A stretch of 62,781 bases of DNA from G963674685 sp964591275 (GTDB taxonomy: Bacteria > Lernaellota > Lernaellaia > JACKCT01): assembly GCA_964591275.1 (NCBI GenBank), contig CAZQAE010000028.1:1-62781 (forward strand), written 5' to 3'. Shown one piece after another: positions 8,657 through 17,319 of this stretch (positions are counted from its first letter, which is position 1; each line of letters starts with the position of its first letter). The notes under the pieces were generated by a model. The model did no database searches, was not told the origin of the DNA, and was given only the letters and a program-made list of their open reading frames with translations. The translations under genes and the position numbers were made by a program.

Positions 8657-10341
8657 ACCCCTTGAATACTGAATTTGCCATAAAACTCGACGCCGTCAGT
8701 TTTCAGTATCGTCGAAGCGACGCAAAAGCCCTTTCCAACATCAACCTGCGTATTCGCCCCGGTTCTTTTGTCGGCGTCATCGGTCCTAACGGCGCAGGAA
8801 AATCCACGCTCGTTTCCACATTCAATCGAATCGTTCCGAAGATGTTTGCCGGAAAACTTGAAGGGCGCATTTCCGTTTTCGGCCAGGACATCGGCGAGTG
8901 CGGCGTTGCGGAAATGGTGAAAAATGTCGGTATGGTTTTTCAGGATTTTGAAACGCAGCTTTTCTCAACAAGCGTCAGGCAGGAAGCCGCATTCGTTATG
9001 GAAAACCTCGGCATGCCGCGCGAGCATATGGAAAAACAAATCACGCACTGGCTCGATGCTCTGGGGCTGTCAGAGTTTGCCGATTGTGAACCGATGGAGC
9101 TTTCCGGTGGTCGCAAGCAGCGACTGGCCCTGGCTTCGGTGCTGGCTGCGGATCCAAAGATACTCATCCTGGATGAACCGACCACGGACCTTGATCCTGT
9201 TTCCGCCAGGCAATTGTCAGTCGTACTGAAAAAGCACTCGCAAGCAGGCGAAACCATCATCTGCGTGACGCATGATCTGGAATCCCTGATCGACGCCGAC
9301 GAAATATTCATAATGAACAAGGGGGAAATCGTCGATTCCGGTCCGCCGAGTAAAATCCTGGCTGACGCAAATCATCTGACTCAGCTTGGACTTCGACCGC
9401 CGCAACTCAGCGACGTATTTTCATATCTTCAGTTGAAAGACCAATATTTTACACCTGCCAAAGCCTTTGCCTTCCTGACGGAGTCAGGCTACCGATTGAC
9501 GCCGATGCCGCCCGTCTCCTCCGCAACGAAAGTTGCCGGACAACTATTGCTGCGCGCACGGGATCTCAGCTTCGGCTACCGCCGGGACATTGAGGTTTTG
9601 CACAAGATAAATTTATCCGTCGCAGCCGGAGAATTCGTCGCGATCCTTGGCCAAAACGGCTGCGGCAAAACCACTTTGCTCAGACACCTTGCGGGAATCG
9701 AAAAACCCTGGAGCGGACGGGCGTCCATCGGCAAAGAGGACGCAACGCAAATACCACCTGAACAATTAGCCACGCAGGTCGGCATGATCTTCCAAAATCC
9801 CGACCACCAAATTTTCTGTCCGAGCTGCCTTGAAGAAGTCGCTTTCGGCTTGAGAAATATCAAAACGCCGGAAGAAGAAATTGAAGCGATAGCCCTGGAA
9901 GCTTTGCGTGTTGTGGGCCTAAAAAACAGCGCCGACGCCGATCCCTTCGCCATGACAAAGGGCGACCGCAAAAAACTGGCTGTGGCGTCGGTTTTGGCTT
10001 GCCGACCACGAATTCTCCTTTTGGATGAGCCGACAACGGGGCTGGACGCCGCCGAGCAACAGTCCATGATGGAGGTGATTCAAAAGCTCGTCCAAACCCA
10101 TCATGCCGTTATATTTGTCACGCACTGCATGGATTTGGCGGTGAAGTATGCGGATCGATTCGTCGTCATGGCCAAGGGAAGAATTATTCTGGACGGTGAT
10201 TTGTCGGCCCTGGTTGAAAACGAAGATATCGTCAAACAGGCGGACCTTCTTTTACCATCGGCAACGGCTCTGGGAAAATTATTCGGAGACGTCGTGCGCT
10301 CGCCCGAGCAGCTCACCGGTCGTTTGAAAAAGGGATTGTGA
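8644..10341 (+). CDS. ECF transporter fused double ATPase
   Basis: Two ABC ATPase domains lie in one chain of 565 residues, corresponding to EcfA1 and EcfA2. Domain 1 has Walker A GPNGAGKST, signature LSGGRKQ and Walker B ILILDEPTTDLD. Domain 2 has Walker A GQNGCGKTT, a divergent signature TKGDRKK, and ILLLDEPTTGLD. A signature of the SKGDR type is known in ECF ATPases of this fused class. The start is TTG at 8644, inside the S-component gene, with in-frame TTG 8662 as an alternative, so translation is probably coupled. The stop overlaps the start of the T-component gene (TGATG). Confidence 0.92.
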   Translation: MSPLNPLNTEFAIKLDAVSFQYRRSDAKALSNINLRIRPGSFVGVIGPNGAGKSTLVSTFNRIVPKMFAGKLEGRISVFGQDIGECGVAEMVKNVGMVFQDFETQLFSTSVRQEAAFVMENLGMPREHMEKQITHWLDALGLSEFADCEPMELSGGRKQRLALASVLAADPKILILDEPTTDLDPVSARQLSVVLKKHSQAGETIICVTHDLESLIDADEIFIMNKGEIVDSGPPSKILADANHLTQLGLRPPQLSDVFSYLQLKDQYFTPAKAFAFLTESGYRLTPMPPVSSATKVAGQLLLRARDLSFGYRRDIEVLHKINLSVAAGEFVAILGQNGCGKTTLLRHLAGIEKPWSGRASIGKEDATQIPPEQLATQVGMIFQNPDHQIFCPSCLEEVAFGLRNIKTPEEEIEAIALEALRVVGLKNSADADPFAMTKGDRKKLAVASVLACRPRILLLDEPTTGLDAAEQQSMMEVIQKLVQTHHAVIFVTHCMDLAVKYADRFVVMAKGRIILDGDLSALVENEDIVKQADLLLPSATALGKLFGDVVRSPEQLTGRLKKGL

Positions 10342-11132
10342 TGGTTTCGTTTTTTCTCACGGACAACTCCTTTATCGGTCGCCGACACCCCGCCACACGC
10401 CTCCTGATGCTGCTTTTGGCTTTTGCGCCTCCGATGATCGTATCCGAACTTGCGCCGATGATCGTAATTTTATCAATATACACTCTTGGCGCTTTTGCCT
10501 CCGGCGCCTGGCGAAACCTTTGGCGCGTGAAATGGTTCATTGTATTATTCCTGCTCGTTTCTCTTTCCCTTTGGTCGATCTTCCACAAAGCCGGCGATGA
10601 AGCTTGGTTCCAATGGGGTCCCATTGCGCCGTCACCGGGATCGGCCGCGTTCGGCCTGGCGATGGGCTTGCGTCTAGTTTCCTTTCTCGTACCAGCGATT
10701 ATTTTCCTTTCCTCAACGCGCATCGAAGACATGCAATACGGTCTTCTCAAGCTCGGTATTCCTTACCGCGGCGCATTTGCGTTGTCTTTGGCATTTCGTT
10801 TGACGCCCTTGTTCACCGAATCGGCGCAACAAATCGCGACAGCGCAACGCGTGCGTGGATTGGATGTGAAAAAGGGAAACATCATCCGGCGCACCAGACA
10901 CTACATCGCCATCCTGGCACCGGTGATGATTGCCGCGTTGCGCCGCGCCAACGGTCTGGCCATTGCACTGGAGGCCAAGGGATTCGGACTGCAAACCAAG
11001 CGAACTTCGATCATGAGATACAAATCGGGCGCGATGGATTATTTTTGGCTGCTACTTATCGGCGGGCTTGTCGCATTAACAATTTGCTACACCCACTTCC
11101 ACCACTATCTTGAGCAAATCATTTTCGGCTAA
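10341..11132 (+). CDS. ECF transporter transmembrane (T) component
   Basis: This 263-residue membrane protein of the EcfT/CbiQ family links the S component to the ATPases. It has several helices in the N-terminal half. The two coupling-helix motifs are seen as QRVRGLDV and LEAKGFG, matching the two Ala-Arg-Gly-type motifs of the family. The start at ATG 10341 overlaps the ATPase stop by one base. A GTG three bases earlier is also possible. The gene ends 10 bp from the convergent carbamate kinase gene. Confidence 0.9.
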   Translation: MVSFFLTDNSFIGRRHPATRLLMLLLAFAPPMIVSELAPMIVILSIYTLGAFASGAWRNLWRVKWFIVLFLLVSLSLWSIFHKAGDEAWFQWGPIAPSPGSAAFGLAMGLRLVSFLVPAIIFLSSTRIEDMQYGLLKLGIPYRGAFALSLAFRLTPLFTESAQQIATAQRVRGLDVKKGNIIRRTRHYIAILAPVMIAALRRANGLAIALEAKGFGLQTKRTSIMRYKSGAMDYFWLLLIGGLVALTICYTHFHHYLEQIIFG

Positions 11133-11142
11133 CACTTTTGCG

Positions 11143-12102
11143 CTAGGGAACTATCAGCGTACCGTCCAGCCCGTCCAAAGCTTGCGACAGTCTGTCGGAA
11201 CTCGTGATGATGGCTTGCTTGCCTCCCCTTTGCACGAACTGTATGGCGGCTTTGACCTTCGGCCCAATGGAACCGGGCGGGAAATGTCCTTCCGCCAAAT
11301 AATCGATGAGTTCAGAGCGGGTCACTTTTTTCAGCGGCCTTTGCTCCGGCGTTCCATAATTCACAAAAACCTGAGCTTCCTGCATGAGGATAATGAGCGT
11401 ATCGGCATCGATCTCCGAAGCGAGCATGGAACTTGTCAGATCCTTGTCGATCACGGCTTCGACTCCCTCATAACCGCCGGCTTTGGTGATTTTTACGGGG
11501 ATGCCGCCTCCACCACCGGCAATAACGATATTTCCCTCACGGGAACTGTGGCGAATCATATGCCGCTGCACTATTTTCAAAGGCAAGGGGCTTGGCACCA
11601 CGCGGCGCATTCCCCTGTCGCCGTCAGGGACCATTTCCCATTTGTACTCATCGGCTAATTCCTTCGCTTTTGCTTCGCCGTAGTGCATGCCGATGGGCTT
11701 GGATGGGCGCATAAAGGCCGGATCGTCCGGATCGACAATCACTTGCGTAATGACCGTAACCACGTAACGCTTGAGCTCCTTAATACGAAGCTGGTTGAGA
11801 AAGGCCTGCTGTAAAAGATAGCCCATTGACCCTTCCGTCTCAGCCACGAGCACATCCAGTGGCATCCGAGGCAAATGCCCTTTGGAACACTCCTCACGCA
11901 AAAGAAGATTGCCGACCTGCGGTCCGTTGCCGTGCGTGACGACAATATTGAAATCTCTTTCGATAAGCGGCAAGAGTTGGGAAACCGTATTTTCCGCATT
12001 GGCCTCCTGCGTCTCGATGTCCGGTTTGTCGCCCGGTGCGATCAGGGCGTTGCCGCCCAATGCGACCACAACAATTTCACGATCACTGCGATAAATATCC
12101 AT
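11143..12102 (-). CDS. arcC: Carbamate kinase
   Basis: This 319-residue amino-acid-kinase-fold protein makes ATP from carbamoyl phosphate and ADP. Family marks are VVALGGNAL at the N-terminus, THGNGPQVG, the VPSPLP segment, AGGGGGIPV and AVIDKDL. The length is normal. The gene stands alone, convergent with the ECF operon. No arginine deiminase or ornithine carbamoyltransferase gene is nearby, so its pathway partner lies elsewhere. It could serve arginine or purine/allantoin-type fermentation. Confidence 0.95.
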   Translation of the reverse strand: MDIYRSDREIVVVALGGNALIAPGDKPDIETQEANAENTVSQLLPLIERDFNIVVTHGNGPQVGNLLLREECSKGHLPRMPLDVLVAETEGSMGYLLQQAFLNQLRIKELKRYVVTVITQVIVDPDDPAFMRPSKPIGMHYGEAKAKELADEYKWEMVPDGDRGMRRVVPSPLPLKIVQRHMIRHSSREGNIVIAGGGGGIPVKITKAGGYEGVEAVIDKDLTSSMLASEIDADTLIILMQEAQVFVNYGTPEQRPLKKVTRSELIDYLAEGHFPPGSIGPKVKAAIQFVQRGGKQAIITSSDRLSQALDGLDGTLIVP

Positions 12103-12282
12103 CGTCGTTTCCTATGATGTCTTGTTTTTAGCGCAAAAATTATGCACGCTTTGTCGTGCTTCAAATAAGGGAACTTTCATTGTAGAAATGCTCCCGAAGG
12201 ATTTCTGATGCCACAATATTCGAAAAAATGGAAGCAGACTGGATAACAGTCCCTCAAACAGTGTCTGGAAGGAAAACCTCTA

Positions 12283-12960
12283 GTGGTTCAGCGTATTGTA
12301 AAGTTCCTGCGAATTATCCTGCCGACCGCTGTTTATCGGCGCGTATATCTTCTTGGAGTCTTTCTTTACAAGACACTGGTCGTGCCCATCTACTCCATTC
12401 TGGGACGGCCCAAGAAAATCCTTGAATCCACCAAAGCCAGGCCTAGAAGAATCCGCGAGGGATTTTTTCAGCAGTATTGCGTGGGCCAGGGACTGGACAT
12501 CGGCTACGGCGGTGATCTTTTGACGAAAAATTGCCGAGGATGGGACTTGGAAGATGGCGACGCGCAGTACCTGGACGGATTGCCTGACGACCAATTCGAT
12601 TTTGTATATTCCTCACACACGCTGGAGCACATGAGCGACGTAACTGTGGCATTGCGTCATTGGTGGCGCGTACTGAAACCTGGAGGCCATCTTCTCATTT
12701 ACCTTCCCCATCGAGATCTTTATGAGAAAAGGAAAACGCTGCCTTCGCGATGGAATCTGGACCATAATTGCTTTTTTCTTCCGGGCGAAGATGAAACTCC
12801 CGACACGATCGGCCTACGCTCCCTCATTTCAAAGTGCCTTGATCAACACCACATTGTTTATATAAAGTCATGCGACGAGGGACACACGATCACGGATCCG
12901 AATAAACACAGCGACGGGGAATACTCCATTGAAGCCGTCGTTCAAAAACAAAGCGGCTAA
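12283..12960 (+). CDS. SAM-dependent methyltransferase (type 11)
   Basis: This 225-residue class I methyltransferase starts at GTG 12283, about 12 bases after GGAAGG. After an N-terminal helical segment with a hydrophobic stretch come motif I (GLDIGYGGD), the acidic loop DFVYSSHTLEHM, and the post-motif RVLKPGGHLLIYLPH. The N-terminal hydrophobic part suggests membrane contact. It precedes a GT9 and a GT39 gene, which hints at modification of a glycan or lipid. The substrate is unknown. Confidence 0.8.
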   Translation: MVQRIVKFLRIILPTAVYRRVYLLGVFLYKTLVVPIYSILGRPKKILESTKARPRRIREGFFQQYCVGQGLDIGYGGDLLTKNCRGWDLEDGDAQYLDGLPDDQFDFVYSSHTLEHMSDVTVALRHWWRVLKPGGHLLIYLPHRDLYEKRKTLPSRWNLDHNCFFLPGEDETPDTIGLRSLISKCLDQHHIVYIKSCDEGHTITDPNKHSDGEYSIEAVVQKQSG

Positions 12961-13053
12961 TGAAGCGTATGCCATCACCAAAATTTTCATTTTTCAAAAA
13001 CCAAGTTTTGCGTGAGGCTGGCGACATCCGCCAAAATTTCGCCGGGGGCCGAC

Positions 13054-14250
13054 ATGGTCAGTAAAATTTCGACGCTCCATAATATCGACACGTACCTGGG
13101 ACATCCCATATGCGTGGCCTTATCGCTATGGTGTGCGTTGATTCGTTTTTTGAGAGGCCTCATCGGAAAGAGCCCGCAATCAAAACCTGAGCCGCAAAGA
13201 ATTCTTGTCATCAAATTTTTCGGCCTCGGAAGCATCGCCTACTCAACTTTAATTGTGCAAGACCTGCGTCGCCAGTACGGCGATGTCCATATAGCACTTC
13301 TGACATTCAGCCAAAACCGGCGTTTCGTGGAGCACCTAAGCCAATTCGATGAGATCATCACTGTTGCCGACAGCAATCCCGGACGCTTCGTTTTCGACAC
13401 TCTACGCACGATGTGGGCGAATTTCAGTCATCCCTACGATATCGCCATTGACCTTGAATACTTTTCAAAATATACGACGATCCACGCGGTCATGACCCGC
13501 GCCCCCAAGCGCATCGGCTTTTATCAGACAAGTCTTTGGAGACATTACACATACACGCACCACTGCCATTTCAATACGGCCAAGCACATCCGGCGTATCT
13601 ATGGAATGATCTCTGAATTGGCGGGAGTGGAGAAAAGCACGGCGACGCCTTCGCCCATCCCCATCAGCGATGAGATAATCCAGCACGTTCAAGGGATTCT
13701 AAAAAGCGAGGGCTGGGATGAATCGGCTATCGTGGGCGTGAACGTCAACGCATCCGATCTGGCCCTTGGCCGTCGATGGCCGGCGCAGCGCTTTGCCAGC
13801 CTAATTGAGCAAATAATCGCTAAGAAAAACTGCTGGATTATTCTCACCGGCTCCCCGGACGAAAAAGAATATACCGATCAGTGTTTGAATCTTGTCGCTG
13901 AATCTCATCGCGCGAAAATACGGAATCTTGCCGGGAAGCTCGACATCATTGAGTTCATGGCTCTGCTGAAAATTCTCGATCTGTTTGTCACAAACGATTC
14001 CGGTCCCATGATTTTTGCATCGCTTCTCAAGACCCCATGCATTTCCCTGTGGGGACCCGGCGATCCGAAAATGTACGCAGGATCTTCCTCGACGCAATCG
14101 ACCGTTTATTCCGACTACCCATGTTCGCCATGCATGTATATCCCCGCAACGTACGCCGGATATTTTTGCAATCATCAATTTCCGTGCATGAGCGCTATTT
14201 CGCTGGAAGACGTCGCCAAGGCGACGATGGCCCGACTCGAAAAGATTTAG
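13054..14250 (+). CDS. Glycosyltransferase family 9 (heptosyltransferase-like)
   Basis: This 398-residue GT-B enzyme is of the ADP-heptose:LPS heptosyltransferase type. The N-terminal domain starts at RILVIKFFGLGSIAYST. The C-terminal donor-binding domain has RRWPAQRFASL and the loop TNDSGPMIFASLLKTP followed by SLWGPGDP. ATG 13054 is preferred because GGGGG sits 8 bases upstream; an earlier GTG at 13012 is open. It probably adds a sugar to lipopolysaccharide core or a similar outer-surface glycan. Its end overlaps the end of the convergent GT39 gene by 4 bp. Confidence 0.88.
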   Translation: MVSKISTLHNIDTYLGHPICVALSLWCALIRFLRGLIGKSPQSKPEPQRILVIKFFGLGSIAYSTLIVQDLRRQYGDVHIALLTFSQNRRFVEHLSQFDEIITVADSNPGRFVFDTLRTMWANFSHPYDIAIDLEYFSKYTTIHAVMTRAPKRIGFYQTSLWRHYTYTHHCHFNTAKHIRRIYGMISELAGVEKSTATPSPIPISDEIIQHVQGILKSEGWDESAIVGVNVNASDLALGRRWPAQRFASLIEQIIAKKNCWIILTGSPDEKEYTDQCLNLVAESHRAKIRNLAGKLDIIEFMALLKILDLFVTNDSGPMIFASLLKTPCISLWGPGDPKMYAGSSSTQSTVYSDYPCSPCMYIPATYAGYFCNHQFPCMSAISLEDVAKATMARLEKI

Positions 14251-15821
14251 TTTTCGAGTCGCTTGAAAAACATGAAGCGCTCGTTGCGTTCCAATTCCGA
14301 GTAATTCAATTTCGCCAGCAAGTCCTGATATTCCATTTTCATCCATCCCGGCAAATATTCGTTACCCACATCAACCAAAATAGCCCCAGGTTTATGAATC
14401 ACGATAAAGAGCGCGAGATTTTTGGCGCTCAGTTGCTTATTGACCGGAAGCGAAATGATGGGGCGATCATAGTGATATGCCCGCATGAAATAATTCGTCG
14501 CCACGAGGGCGCGGGGGCTTGTGTGTTTCTGAATCCACTGCTGAGGCTGCGTAAAATATATTTGCTGAATTTGTGGATCGAGAAATTGGCCGCGATCACG
14601 CTGATATTTTTTTTGGGTCTGAACGCCGTTGAAACCGGAAAGCAACACCAATCCGATAACAACAATGGCAACTCCCAATTTTTGTGGCAGGATTTTCTTT
14701 TCAACGAAGTAATCAATTCCCAGCACCGCCAAAGGCAGCATGAGCGCTGAGATTTGCAGCGCATATCTGTCGAAGGTAAAATCCTGATGAAGGTGGTGAA
14801 ACATCAGTGAAATTAGCAGCCAATACCCGCCGGCGAAGAAAATAAGCAATTTGCCGTGCCCGCATTTATCTATTTTCCTTTTGCCAAAAGCACCTACAAC
14901 GCCAAGAGAGCAAATGATCCAACCGGCGGCGCCGATCAAACCTGTCAGGTGCGCCAGGGCATTATGATAGAGCATCGACGCGAAGATTTTCGGAGTGATT
15001 TGCCCCGCGAAAAGCAAAGTCGGCCTTGTGCTCTGATAAATTGCTCCGCCGAAATCCCGTGTCATGCGATAGGTTCGCGCCGCACTGCCATAAGCCGGAT
15101 ACAATTCTCCGTTTGAATACAGGCTCGCCAATTCGACAACTGCCAGCGGACCTAAGGCAGCCATCACAAAGCATGCTGAACGCTTCCAGCGCTCTTTGCC
15201 GTTTATCAGGGTTAGGCCGACAACCAGGCCCAAAATTCCCATGACATTGGCCGAACGAAGGAAAATGCTTAATCCGAAAAGAAGTCCCGCCGGAACCAGC
15301 AGTCGATCCGAGCGCACAAGAGCCAAAAACGCCAGCGCGATGATGAGCAGGCTCAAAGGCTCCGTTAACGGCACGGAATAGACGTCGTAGAAATCAGGAG
15401 AAAATGCTACCGGCATCATAGCCAAAGCTGCTTTCCACGGAGCGAGCAAAGACCGCCATGCCAGCGCGTAAGCCAGTATAGCTAGTGCGGCAAAAACACT
15501 GTTTAAGCCATTGGCCGTCAGAAGCGCCTTTTCGCCGACAGGTATGAACGCATGAACAAGCGGCAAAAGGGGCTGCTGATATGGGAAGGCGTCCTTTCGC
15601 AACCCAGTCCATCCCTGGTACTGGTTATAATCAGTGACAAACCCTTCGCCACGGGACAAGTTGCGTCCGATGTCGAGGTAGGTGTTGGCGTCGGGCGTGG
15701 ACTTTTCCAACGGCGCCGCGAAAAAACCCAACAACAGGATAAACAACACCCCCATCGCCGTAAGGGTCCAAAAGGCGATTGTCGCGAGGCTGTATGGTTT
15801 TGCGTTTTGTCGTTTTTCCAT
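14247..15821 (-). CDS. GT39/ArnT-like polytopic glycosyltransferase
   Basis: This 524-residue protein has about ten or more membrane helices. The first extracytoplasmic loop carries the acidic segment PDANTYLDIGRNLSRGEG, as in GT-C transferases that use polyprenyl-phosphate sugars, where the Asp serves in catalysis. Helices follow through to about residue 400, then a soluble C-terminal domain near FLDPQIQQIYFTQPQQW. It would act on the periplasmic side of the inner membrane. The acceptor is not known. The gene is divergent from the acyltransferase gene, 40 bp apart. Confidence 0.78.
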   Translation of the reverse strand: MEKRQNAKPYSLATIAFWTLTAMGVLFILLLGFFAAPLEKSTPDANTYLDIGRNLSRGEGFVTDYNQYQGWTGLRKDAFPYQQPLLPLVHAFIPVGEKALLTANGLNSVFAALAILAYALAWRSLLAPWKAALAMMPVAFSPDFYDVYSVPLTEPLSLLIIALAFLALVRSDRLLVPAGLLFGLSIFLRSANVMGILGLVVGLTLINGKERWKRSACFVMAALGPLAVVELASLYSNGELYPAYGSAARTYRMTRDFGGAIYQSTRPTLLFAGQITPKIFASMLYHNALAHLTGLIGAAGWIICSLGVVGAFGKRKIDKCGHGKLLIFFAGGYWLLISLMFHHLHQDFTFDRYALQISALMLPLAVLGIDYFVEKKILPQKLGVAIVVIGLVLLSGFNGVQTQKKYQRDRGQFLDPQIQQIYFTQPQQWIQKHTSPRALVATNYFMRAYHYDRPIISLPVNKQLSAKNLALFIVIHKPGAILVDVGNEYLPGWMKMEYQDLLAKLNYSELERNERFMFFKRLEN

Positions 15822-15861
15822 TTCGATTCACTTTGGAACTCATCTTCTGCTACACTGGTAA

Positions 15862-17319
15862 ATGCAAGAGCGAAAATCAAGGTTCCTCACTGAAATATCT
15901 GACGAAAGCAGGCATTTTATGAAGGCGCTTTTCAATACGGTCGAAAAAACGACTATTCCTCTGGACCTTCCTTCCGAAGGCATTTCCATGTGGGAACAAC
16001 CCGGTTTCCCGCAGATGGACTATGGGGCTTTTCAAATGCGCGGTCCGTGCGTTAGCAAAGCCTTGCAGGAGGCTTTTGTCGAAGCGCAAAAGGATCGGCC
16101 GACTTTTCACGCCAATCTGATGGAAGAACGAAAAGGTTTTTTTTATGGCCAATGGTGGCATGTCCGCCCGGAACCCGCCCGTCTGAAAATTGTCGACTTT
16201 CGCAATCTGCCGACGCTCCCGGAAGATATCGATGCATGGGTTCACGCGCAGATGAATCCGCTTGTCATGCGCGGCCAAAATCTCTTAAAAGAATACGCGG
16301 TAAGTTTCAGGCTTTTCCTACTGCCCCGCGAACACCAGATACTGGTGTTTATGTTTCACCATGTCGTCACCGACGGAGCCGGACTCTACGATTTTCTTCG
16401 TGATACTTTCAGCCTCTACCACCGCAAAGTGAAAAACCGCGAGCCGGACTGGGCAAACACGCCTGGGATTCACGCGCAATCAAAGAAAAACATTACCGAG
16501 CCTATCAGTCCGTTTCGATATTTCCTGCGCTCATATCGCACGGATATGCAGCACCCTTTTAAAAATGCCTCGCAACTCGCCAGCCTTCCAGAACGATCAA
16601 AGGGTCGCGTGATGATTCGCCACATTATCACCGATCTAAAAGAGCAAAAGGCTTTTCGCACACGCGCACGCGCCGACGGAGGTTCCGTAACTGATCTTTT
16701 CATGGCCGCGTCGAAACTGGCCATGCAGGAATTCAATGATTCCAGAAATACTTCAACGGAAATCCTGACGCATGGCCTGGCGGTCAACCTGCGCGGACGC
16801 ATGTCGCCGTCTGAAATCCATGCGATGGGAAATCCGATGTCGGCCATCATCCTTCCCACAAATCGCCGTGAGCGTCATGACCCGCAGGCTCTGCTGAGGC
16901 TTATTGTACAAAGGCGTATGCTCATGTTGCACGACGGATACGACATCGCTGTAAACCGTGTTATGCAAAGCATCTCACGCAAGACGCGCTTTCTGCCCTC
17001 AACCTATCGCTATCCCCTCATGCGTCTTGTTCTCGACTGGCCGATTTCTTTTTTCCTGACCAACCTCGGCGTTGTCTGGCCGCGCATGGAAAACGGTCGA
17101 CCGACAGGCGAAACCGCCATCACGCATGTTGGTGAAATGGAGCTGGTCGATGTGCATTCCAGCGTGAGTCCAACAAAAAACAATGCCTTGGCCATGATTT
17201 TAAGAACATTTTTGGGCCGGTTCTATTGCGTCTTTGCCGTAGGATTGAATAAGATTTCTGAAAAGGACGCTAAGGAATTTTCGCGCCTGATCCTGGGAAA
17301 AGCGCGCTCATACTTATGA
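15862..17319 (+). CDS. Condensation-domain acyltransferase (PapA / WS-DGAT-like)
   Basis: This 485-residue protein has the active-site motif of the chloramphenicol-acetyltransferase/condensation superfamily, seen as FHHVVTDGAG near residue 170, with the catalytic second His. A second family block is LAVNLRGRM, corresponding to the N-L-R region of PapA and wax-ester/diacylglycerol acyltransferases. There is no carrier-protein or adenylation domain, so it is a stand-alone acyl transferase. The start is uncertain: ATG 15862 or ATG 15919, neither with a strong ribosome site. The stop overlaps the next start (ATGA), so it is co-translated with the GH172 lipoprotein. The acyl donor and acceptor are unknown. 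Confidence 0.75.
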   Translation: MQERKSRFLTEISDESRHFMKALFNTVEKTTIPLDLPSEGISMWEQPGFPQMDYGAFQMRGPCVSKALQEAFVEAQKDRPTFHANLMEERKGFFYGQWWHVRPEPARLKIVDFRNLPTLPEDIDAWVHAQMNPLVMRGQNLLKEYAVSFRLFLLPREHQILVFMFHHVVTDGAGLYDFLRDTFSLYHRKVKNREPDWANTPGIHAQSKKNITEPISPFRYFLRSYRTDMQHPFKNASQLASLPERSKGRVMIRHIITDLKEQKAFRTRARADGGSVTDLFMAASKLAMQEFNDSRNTSTEILTHGLAVNLRGRMSPSEIHAMGNPMSAIILPTNRRERHDPQALLRLIVQRRMLMLHDGYDIAVNRVMQSISRKTRFLPSTYRYPLMRLVLDWPISFFLTNLGVVWPRMENGRPTGETAITHVGEMELVDVHSSVSPTKNNALAMILRTFLGRFYCVFAVGLNKISEKDAKEFSRLILGKARSYL

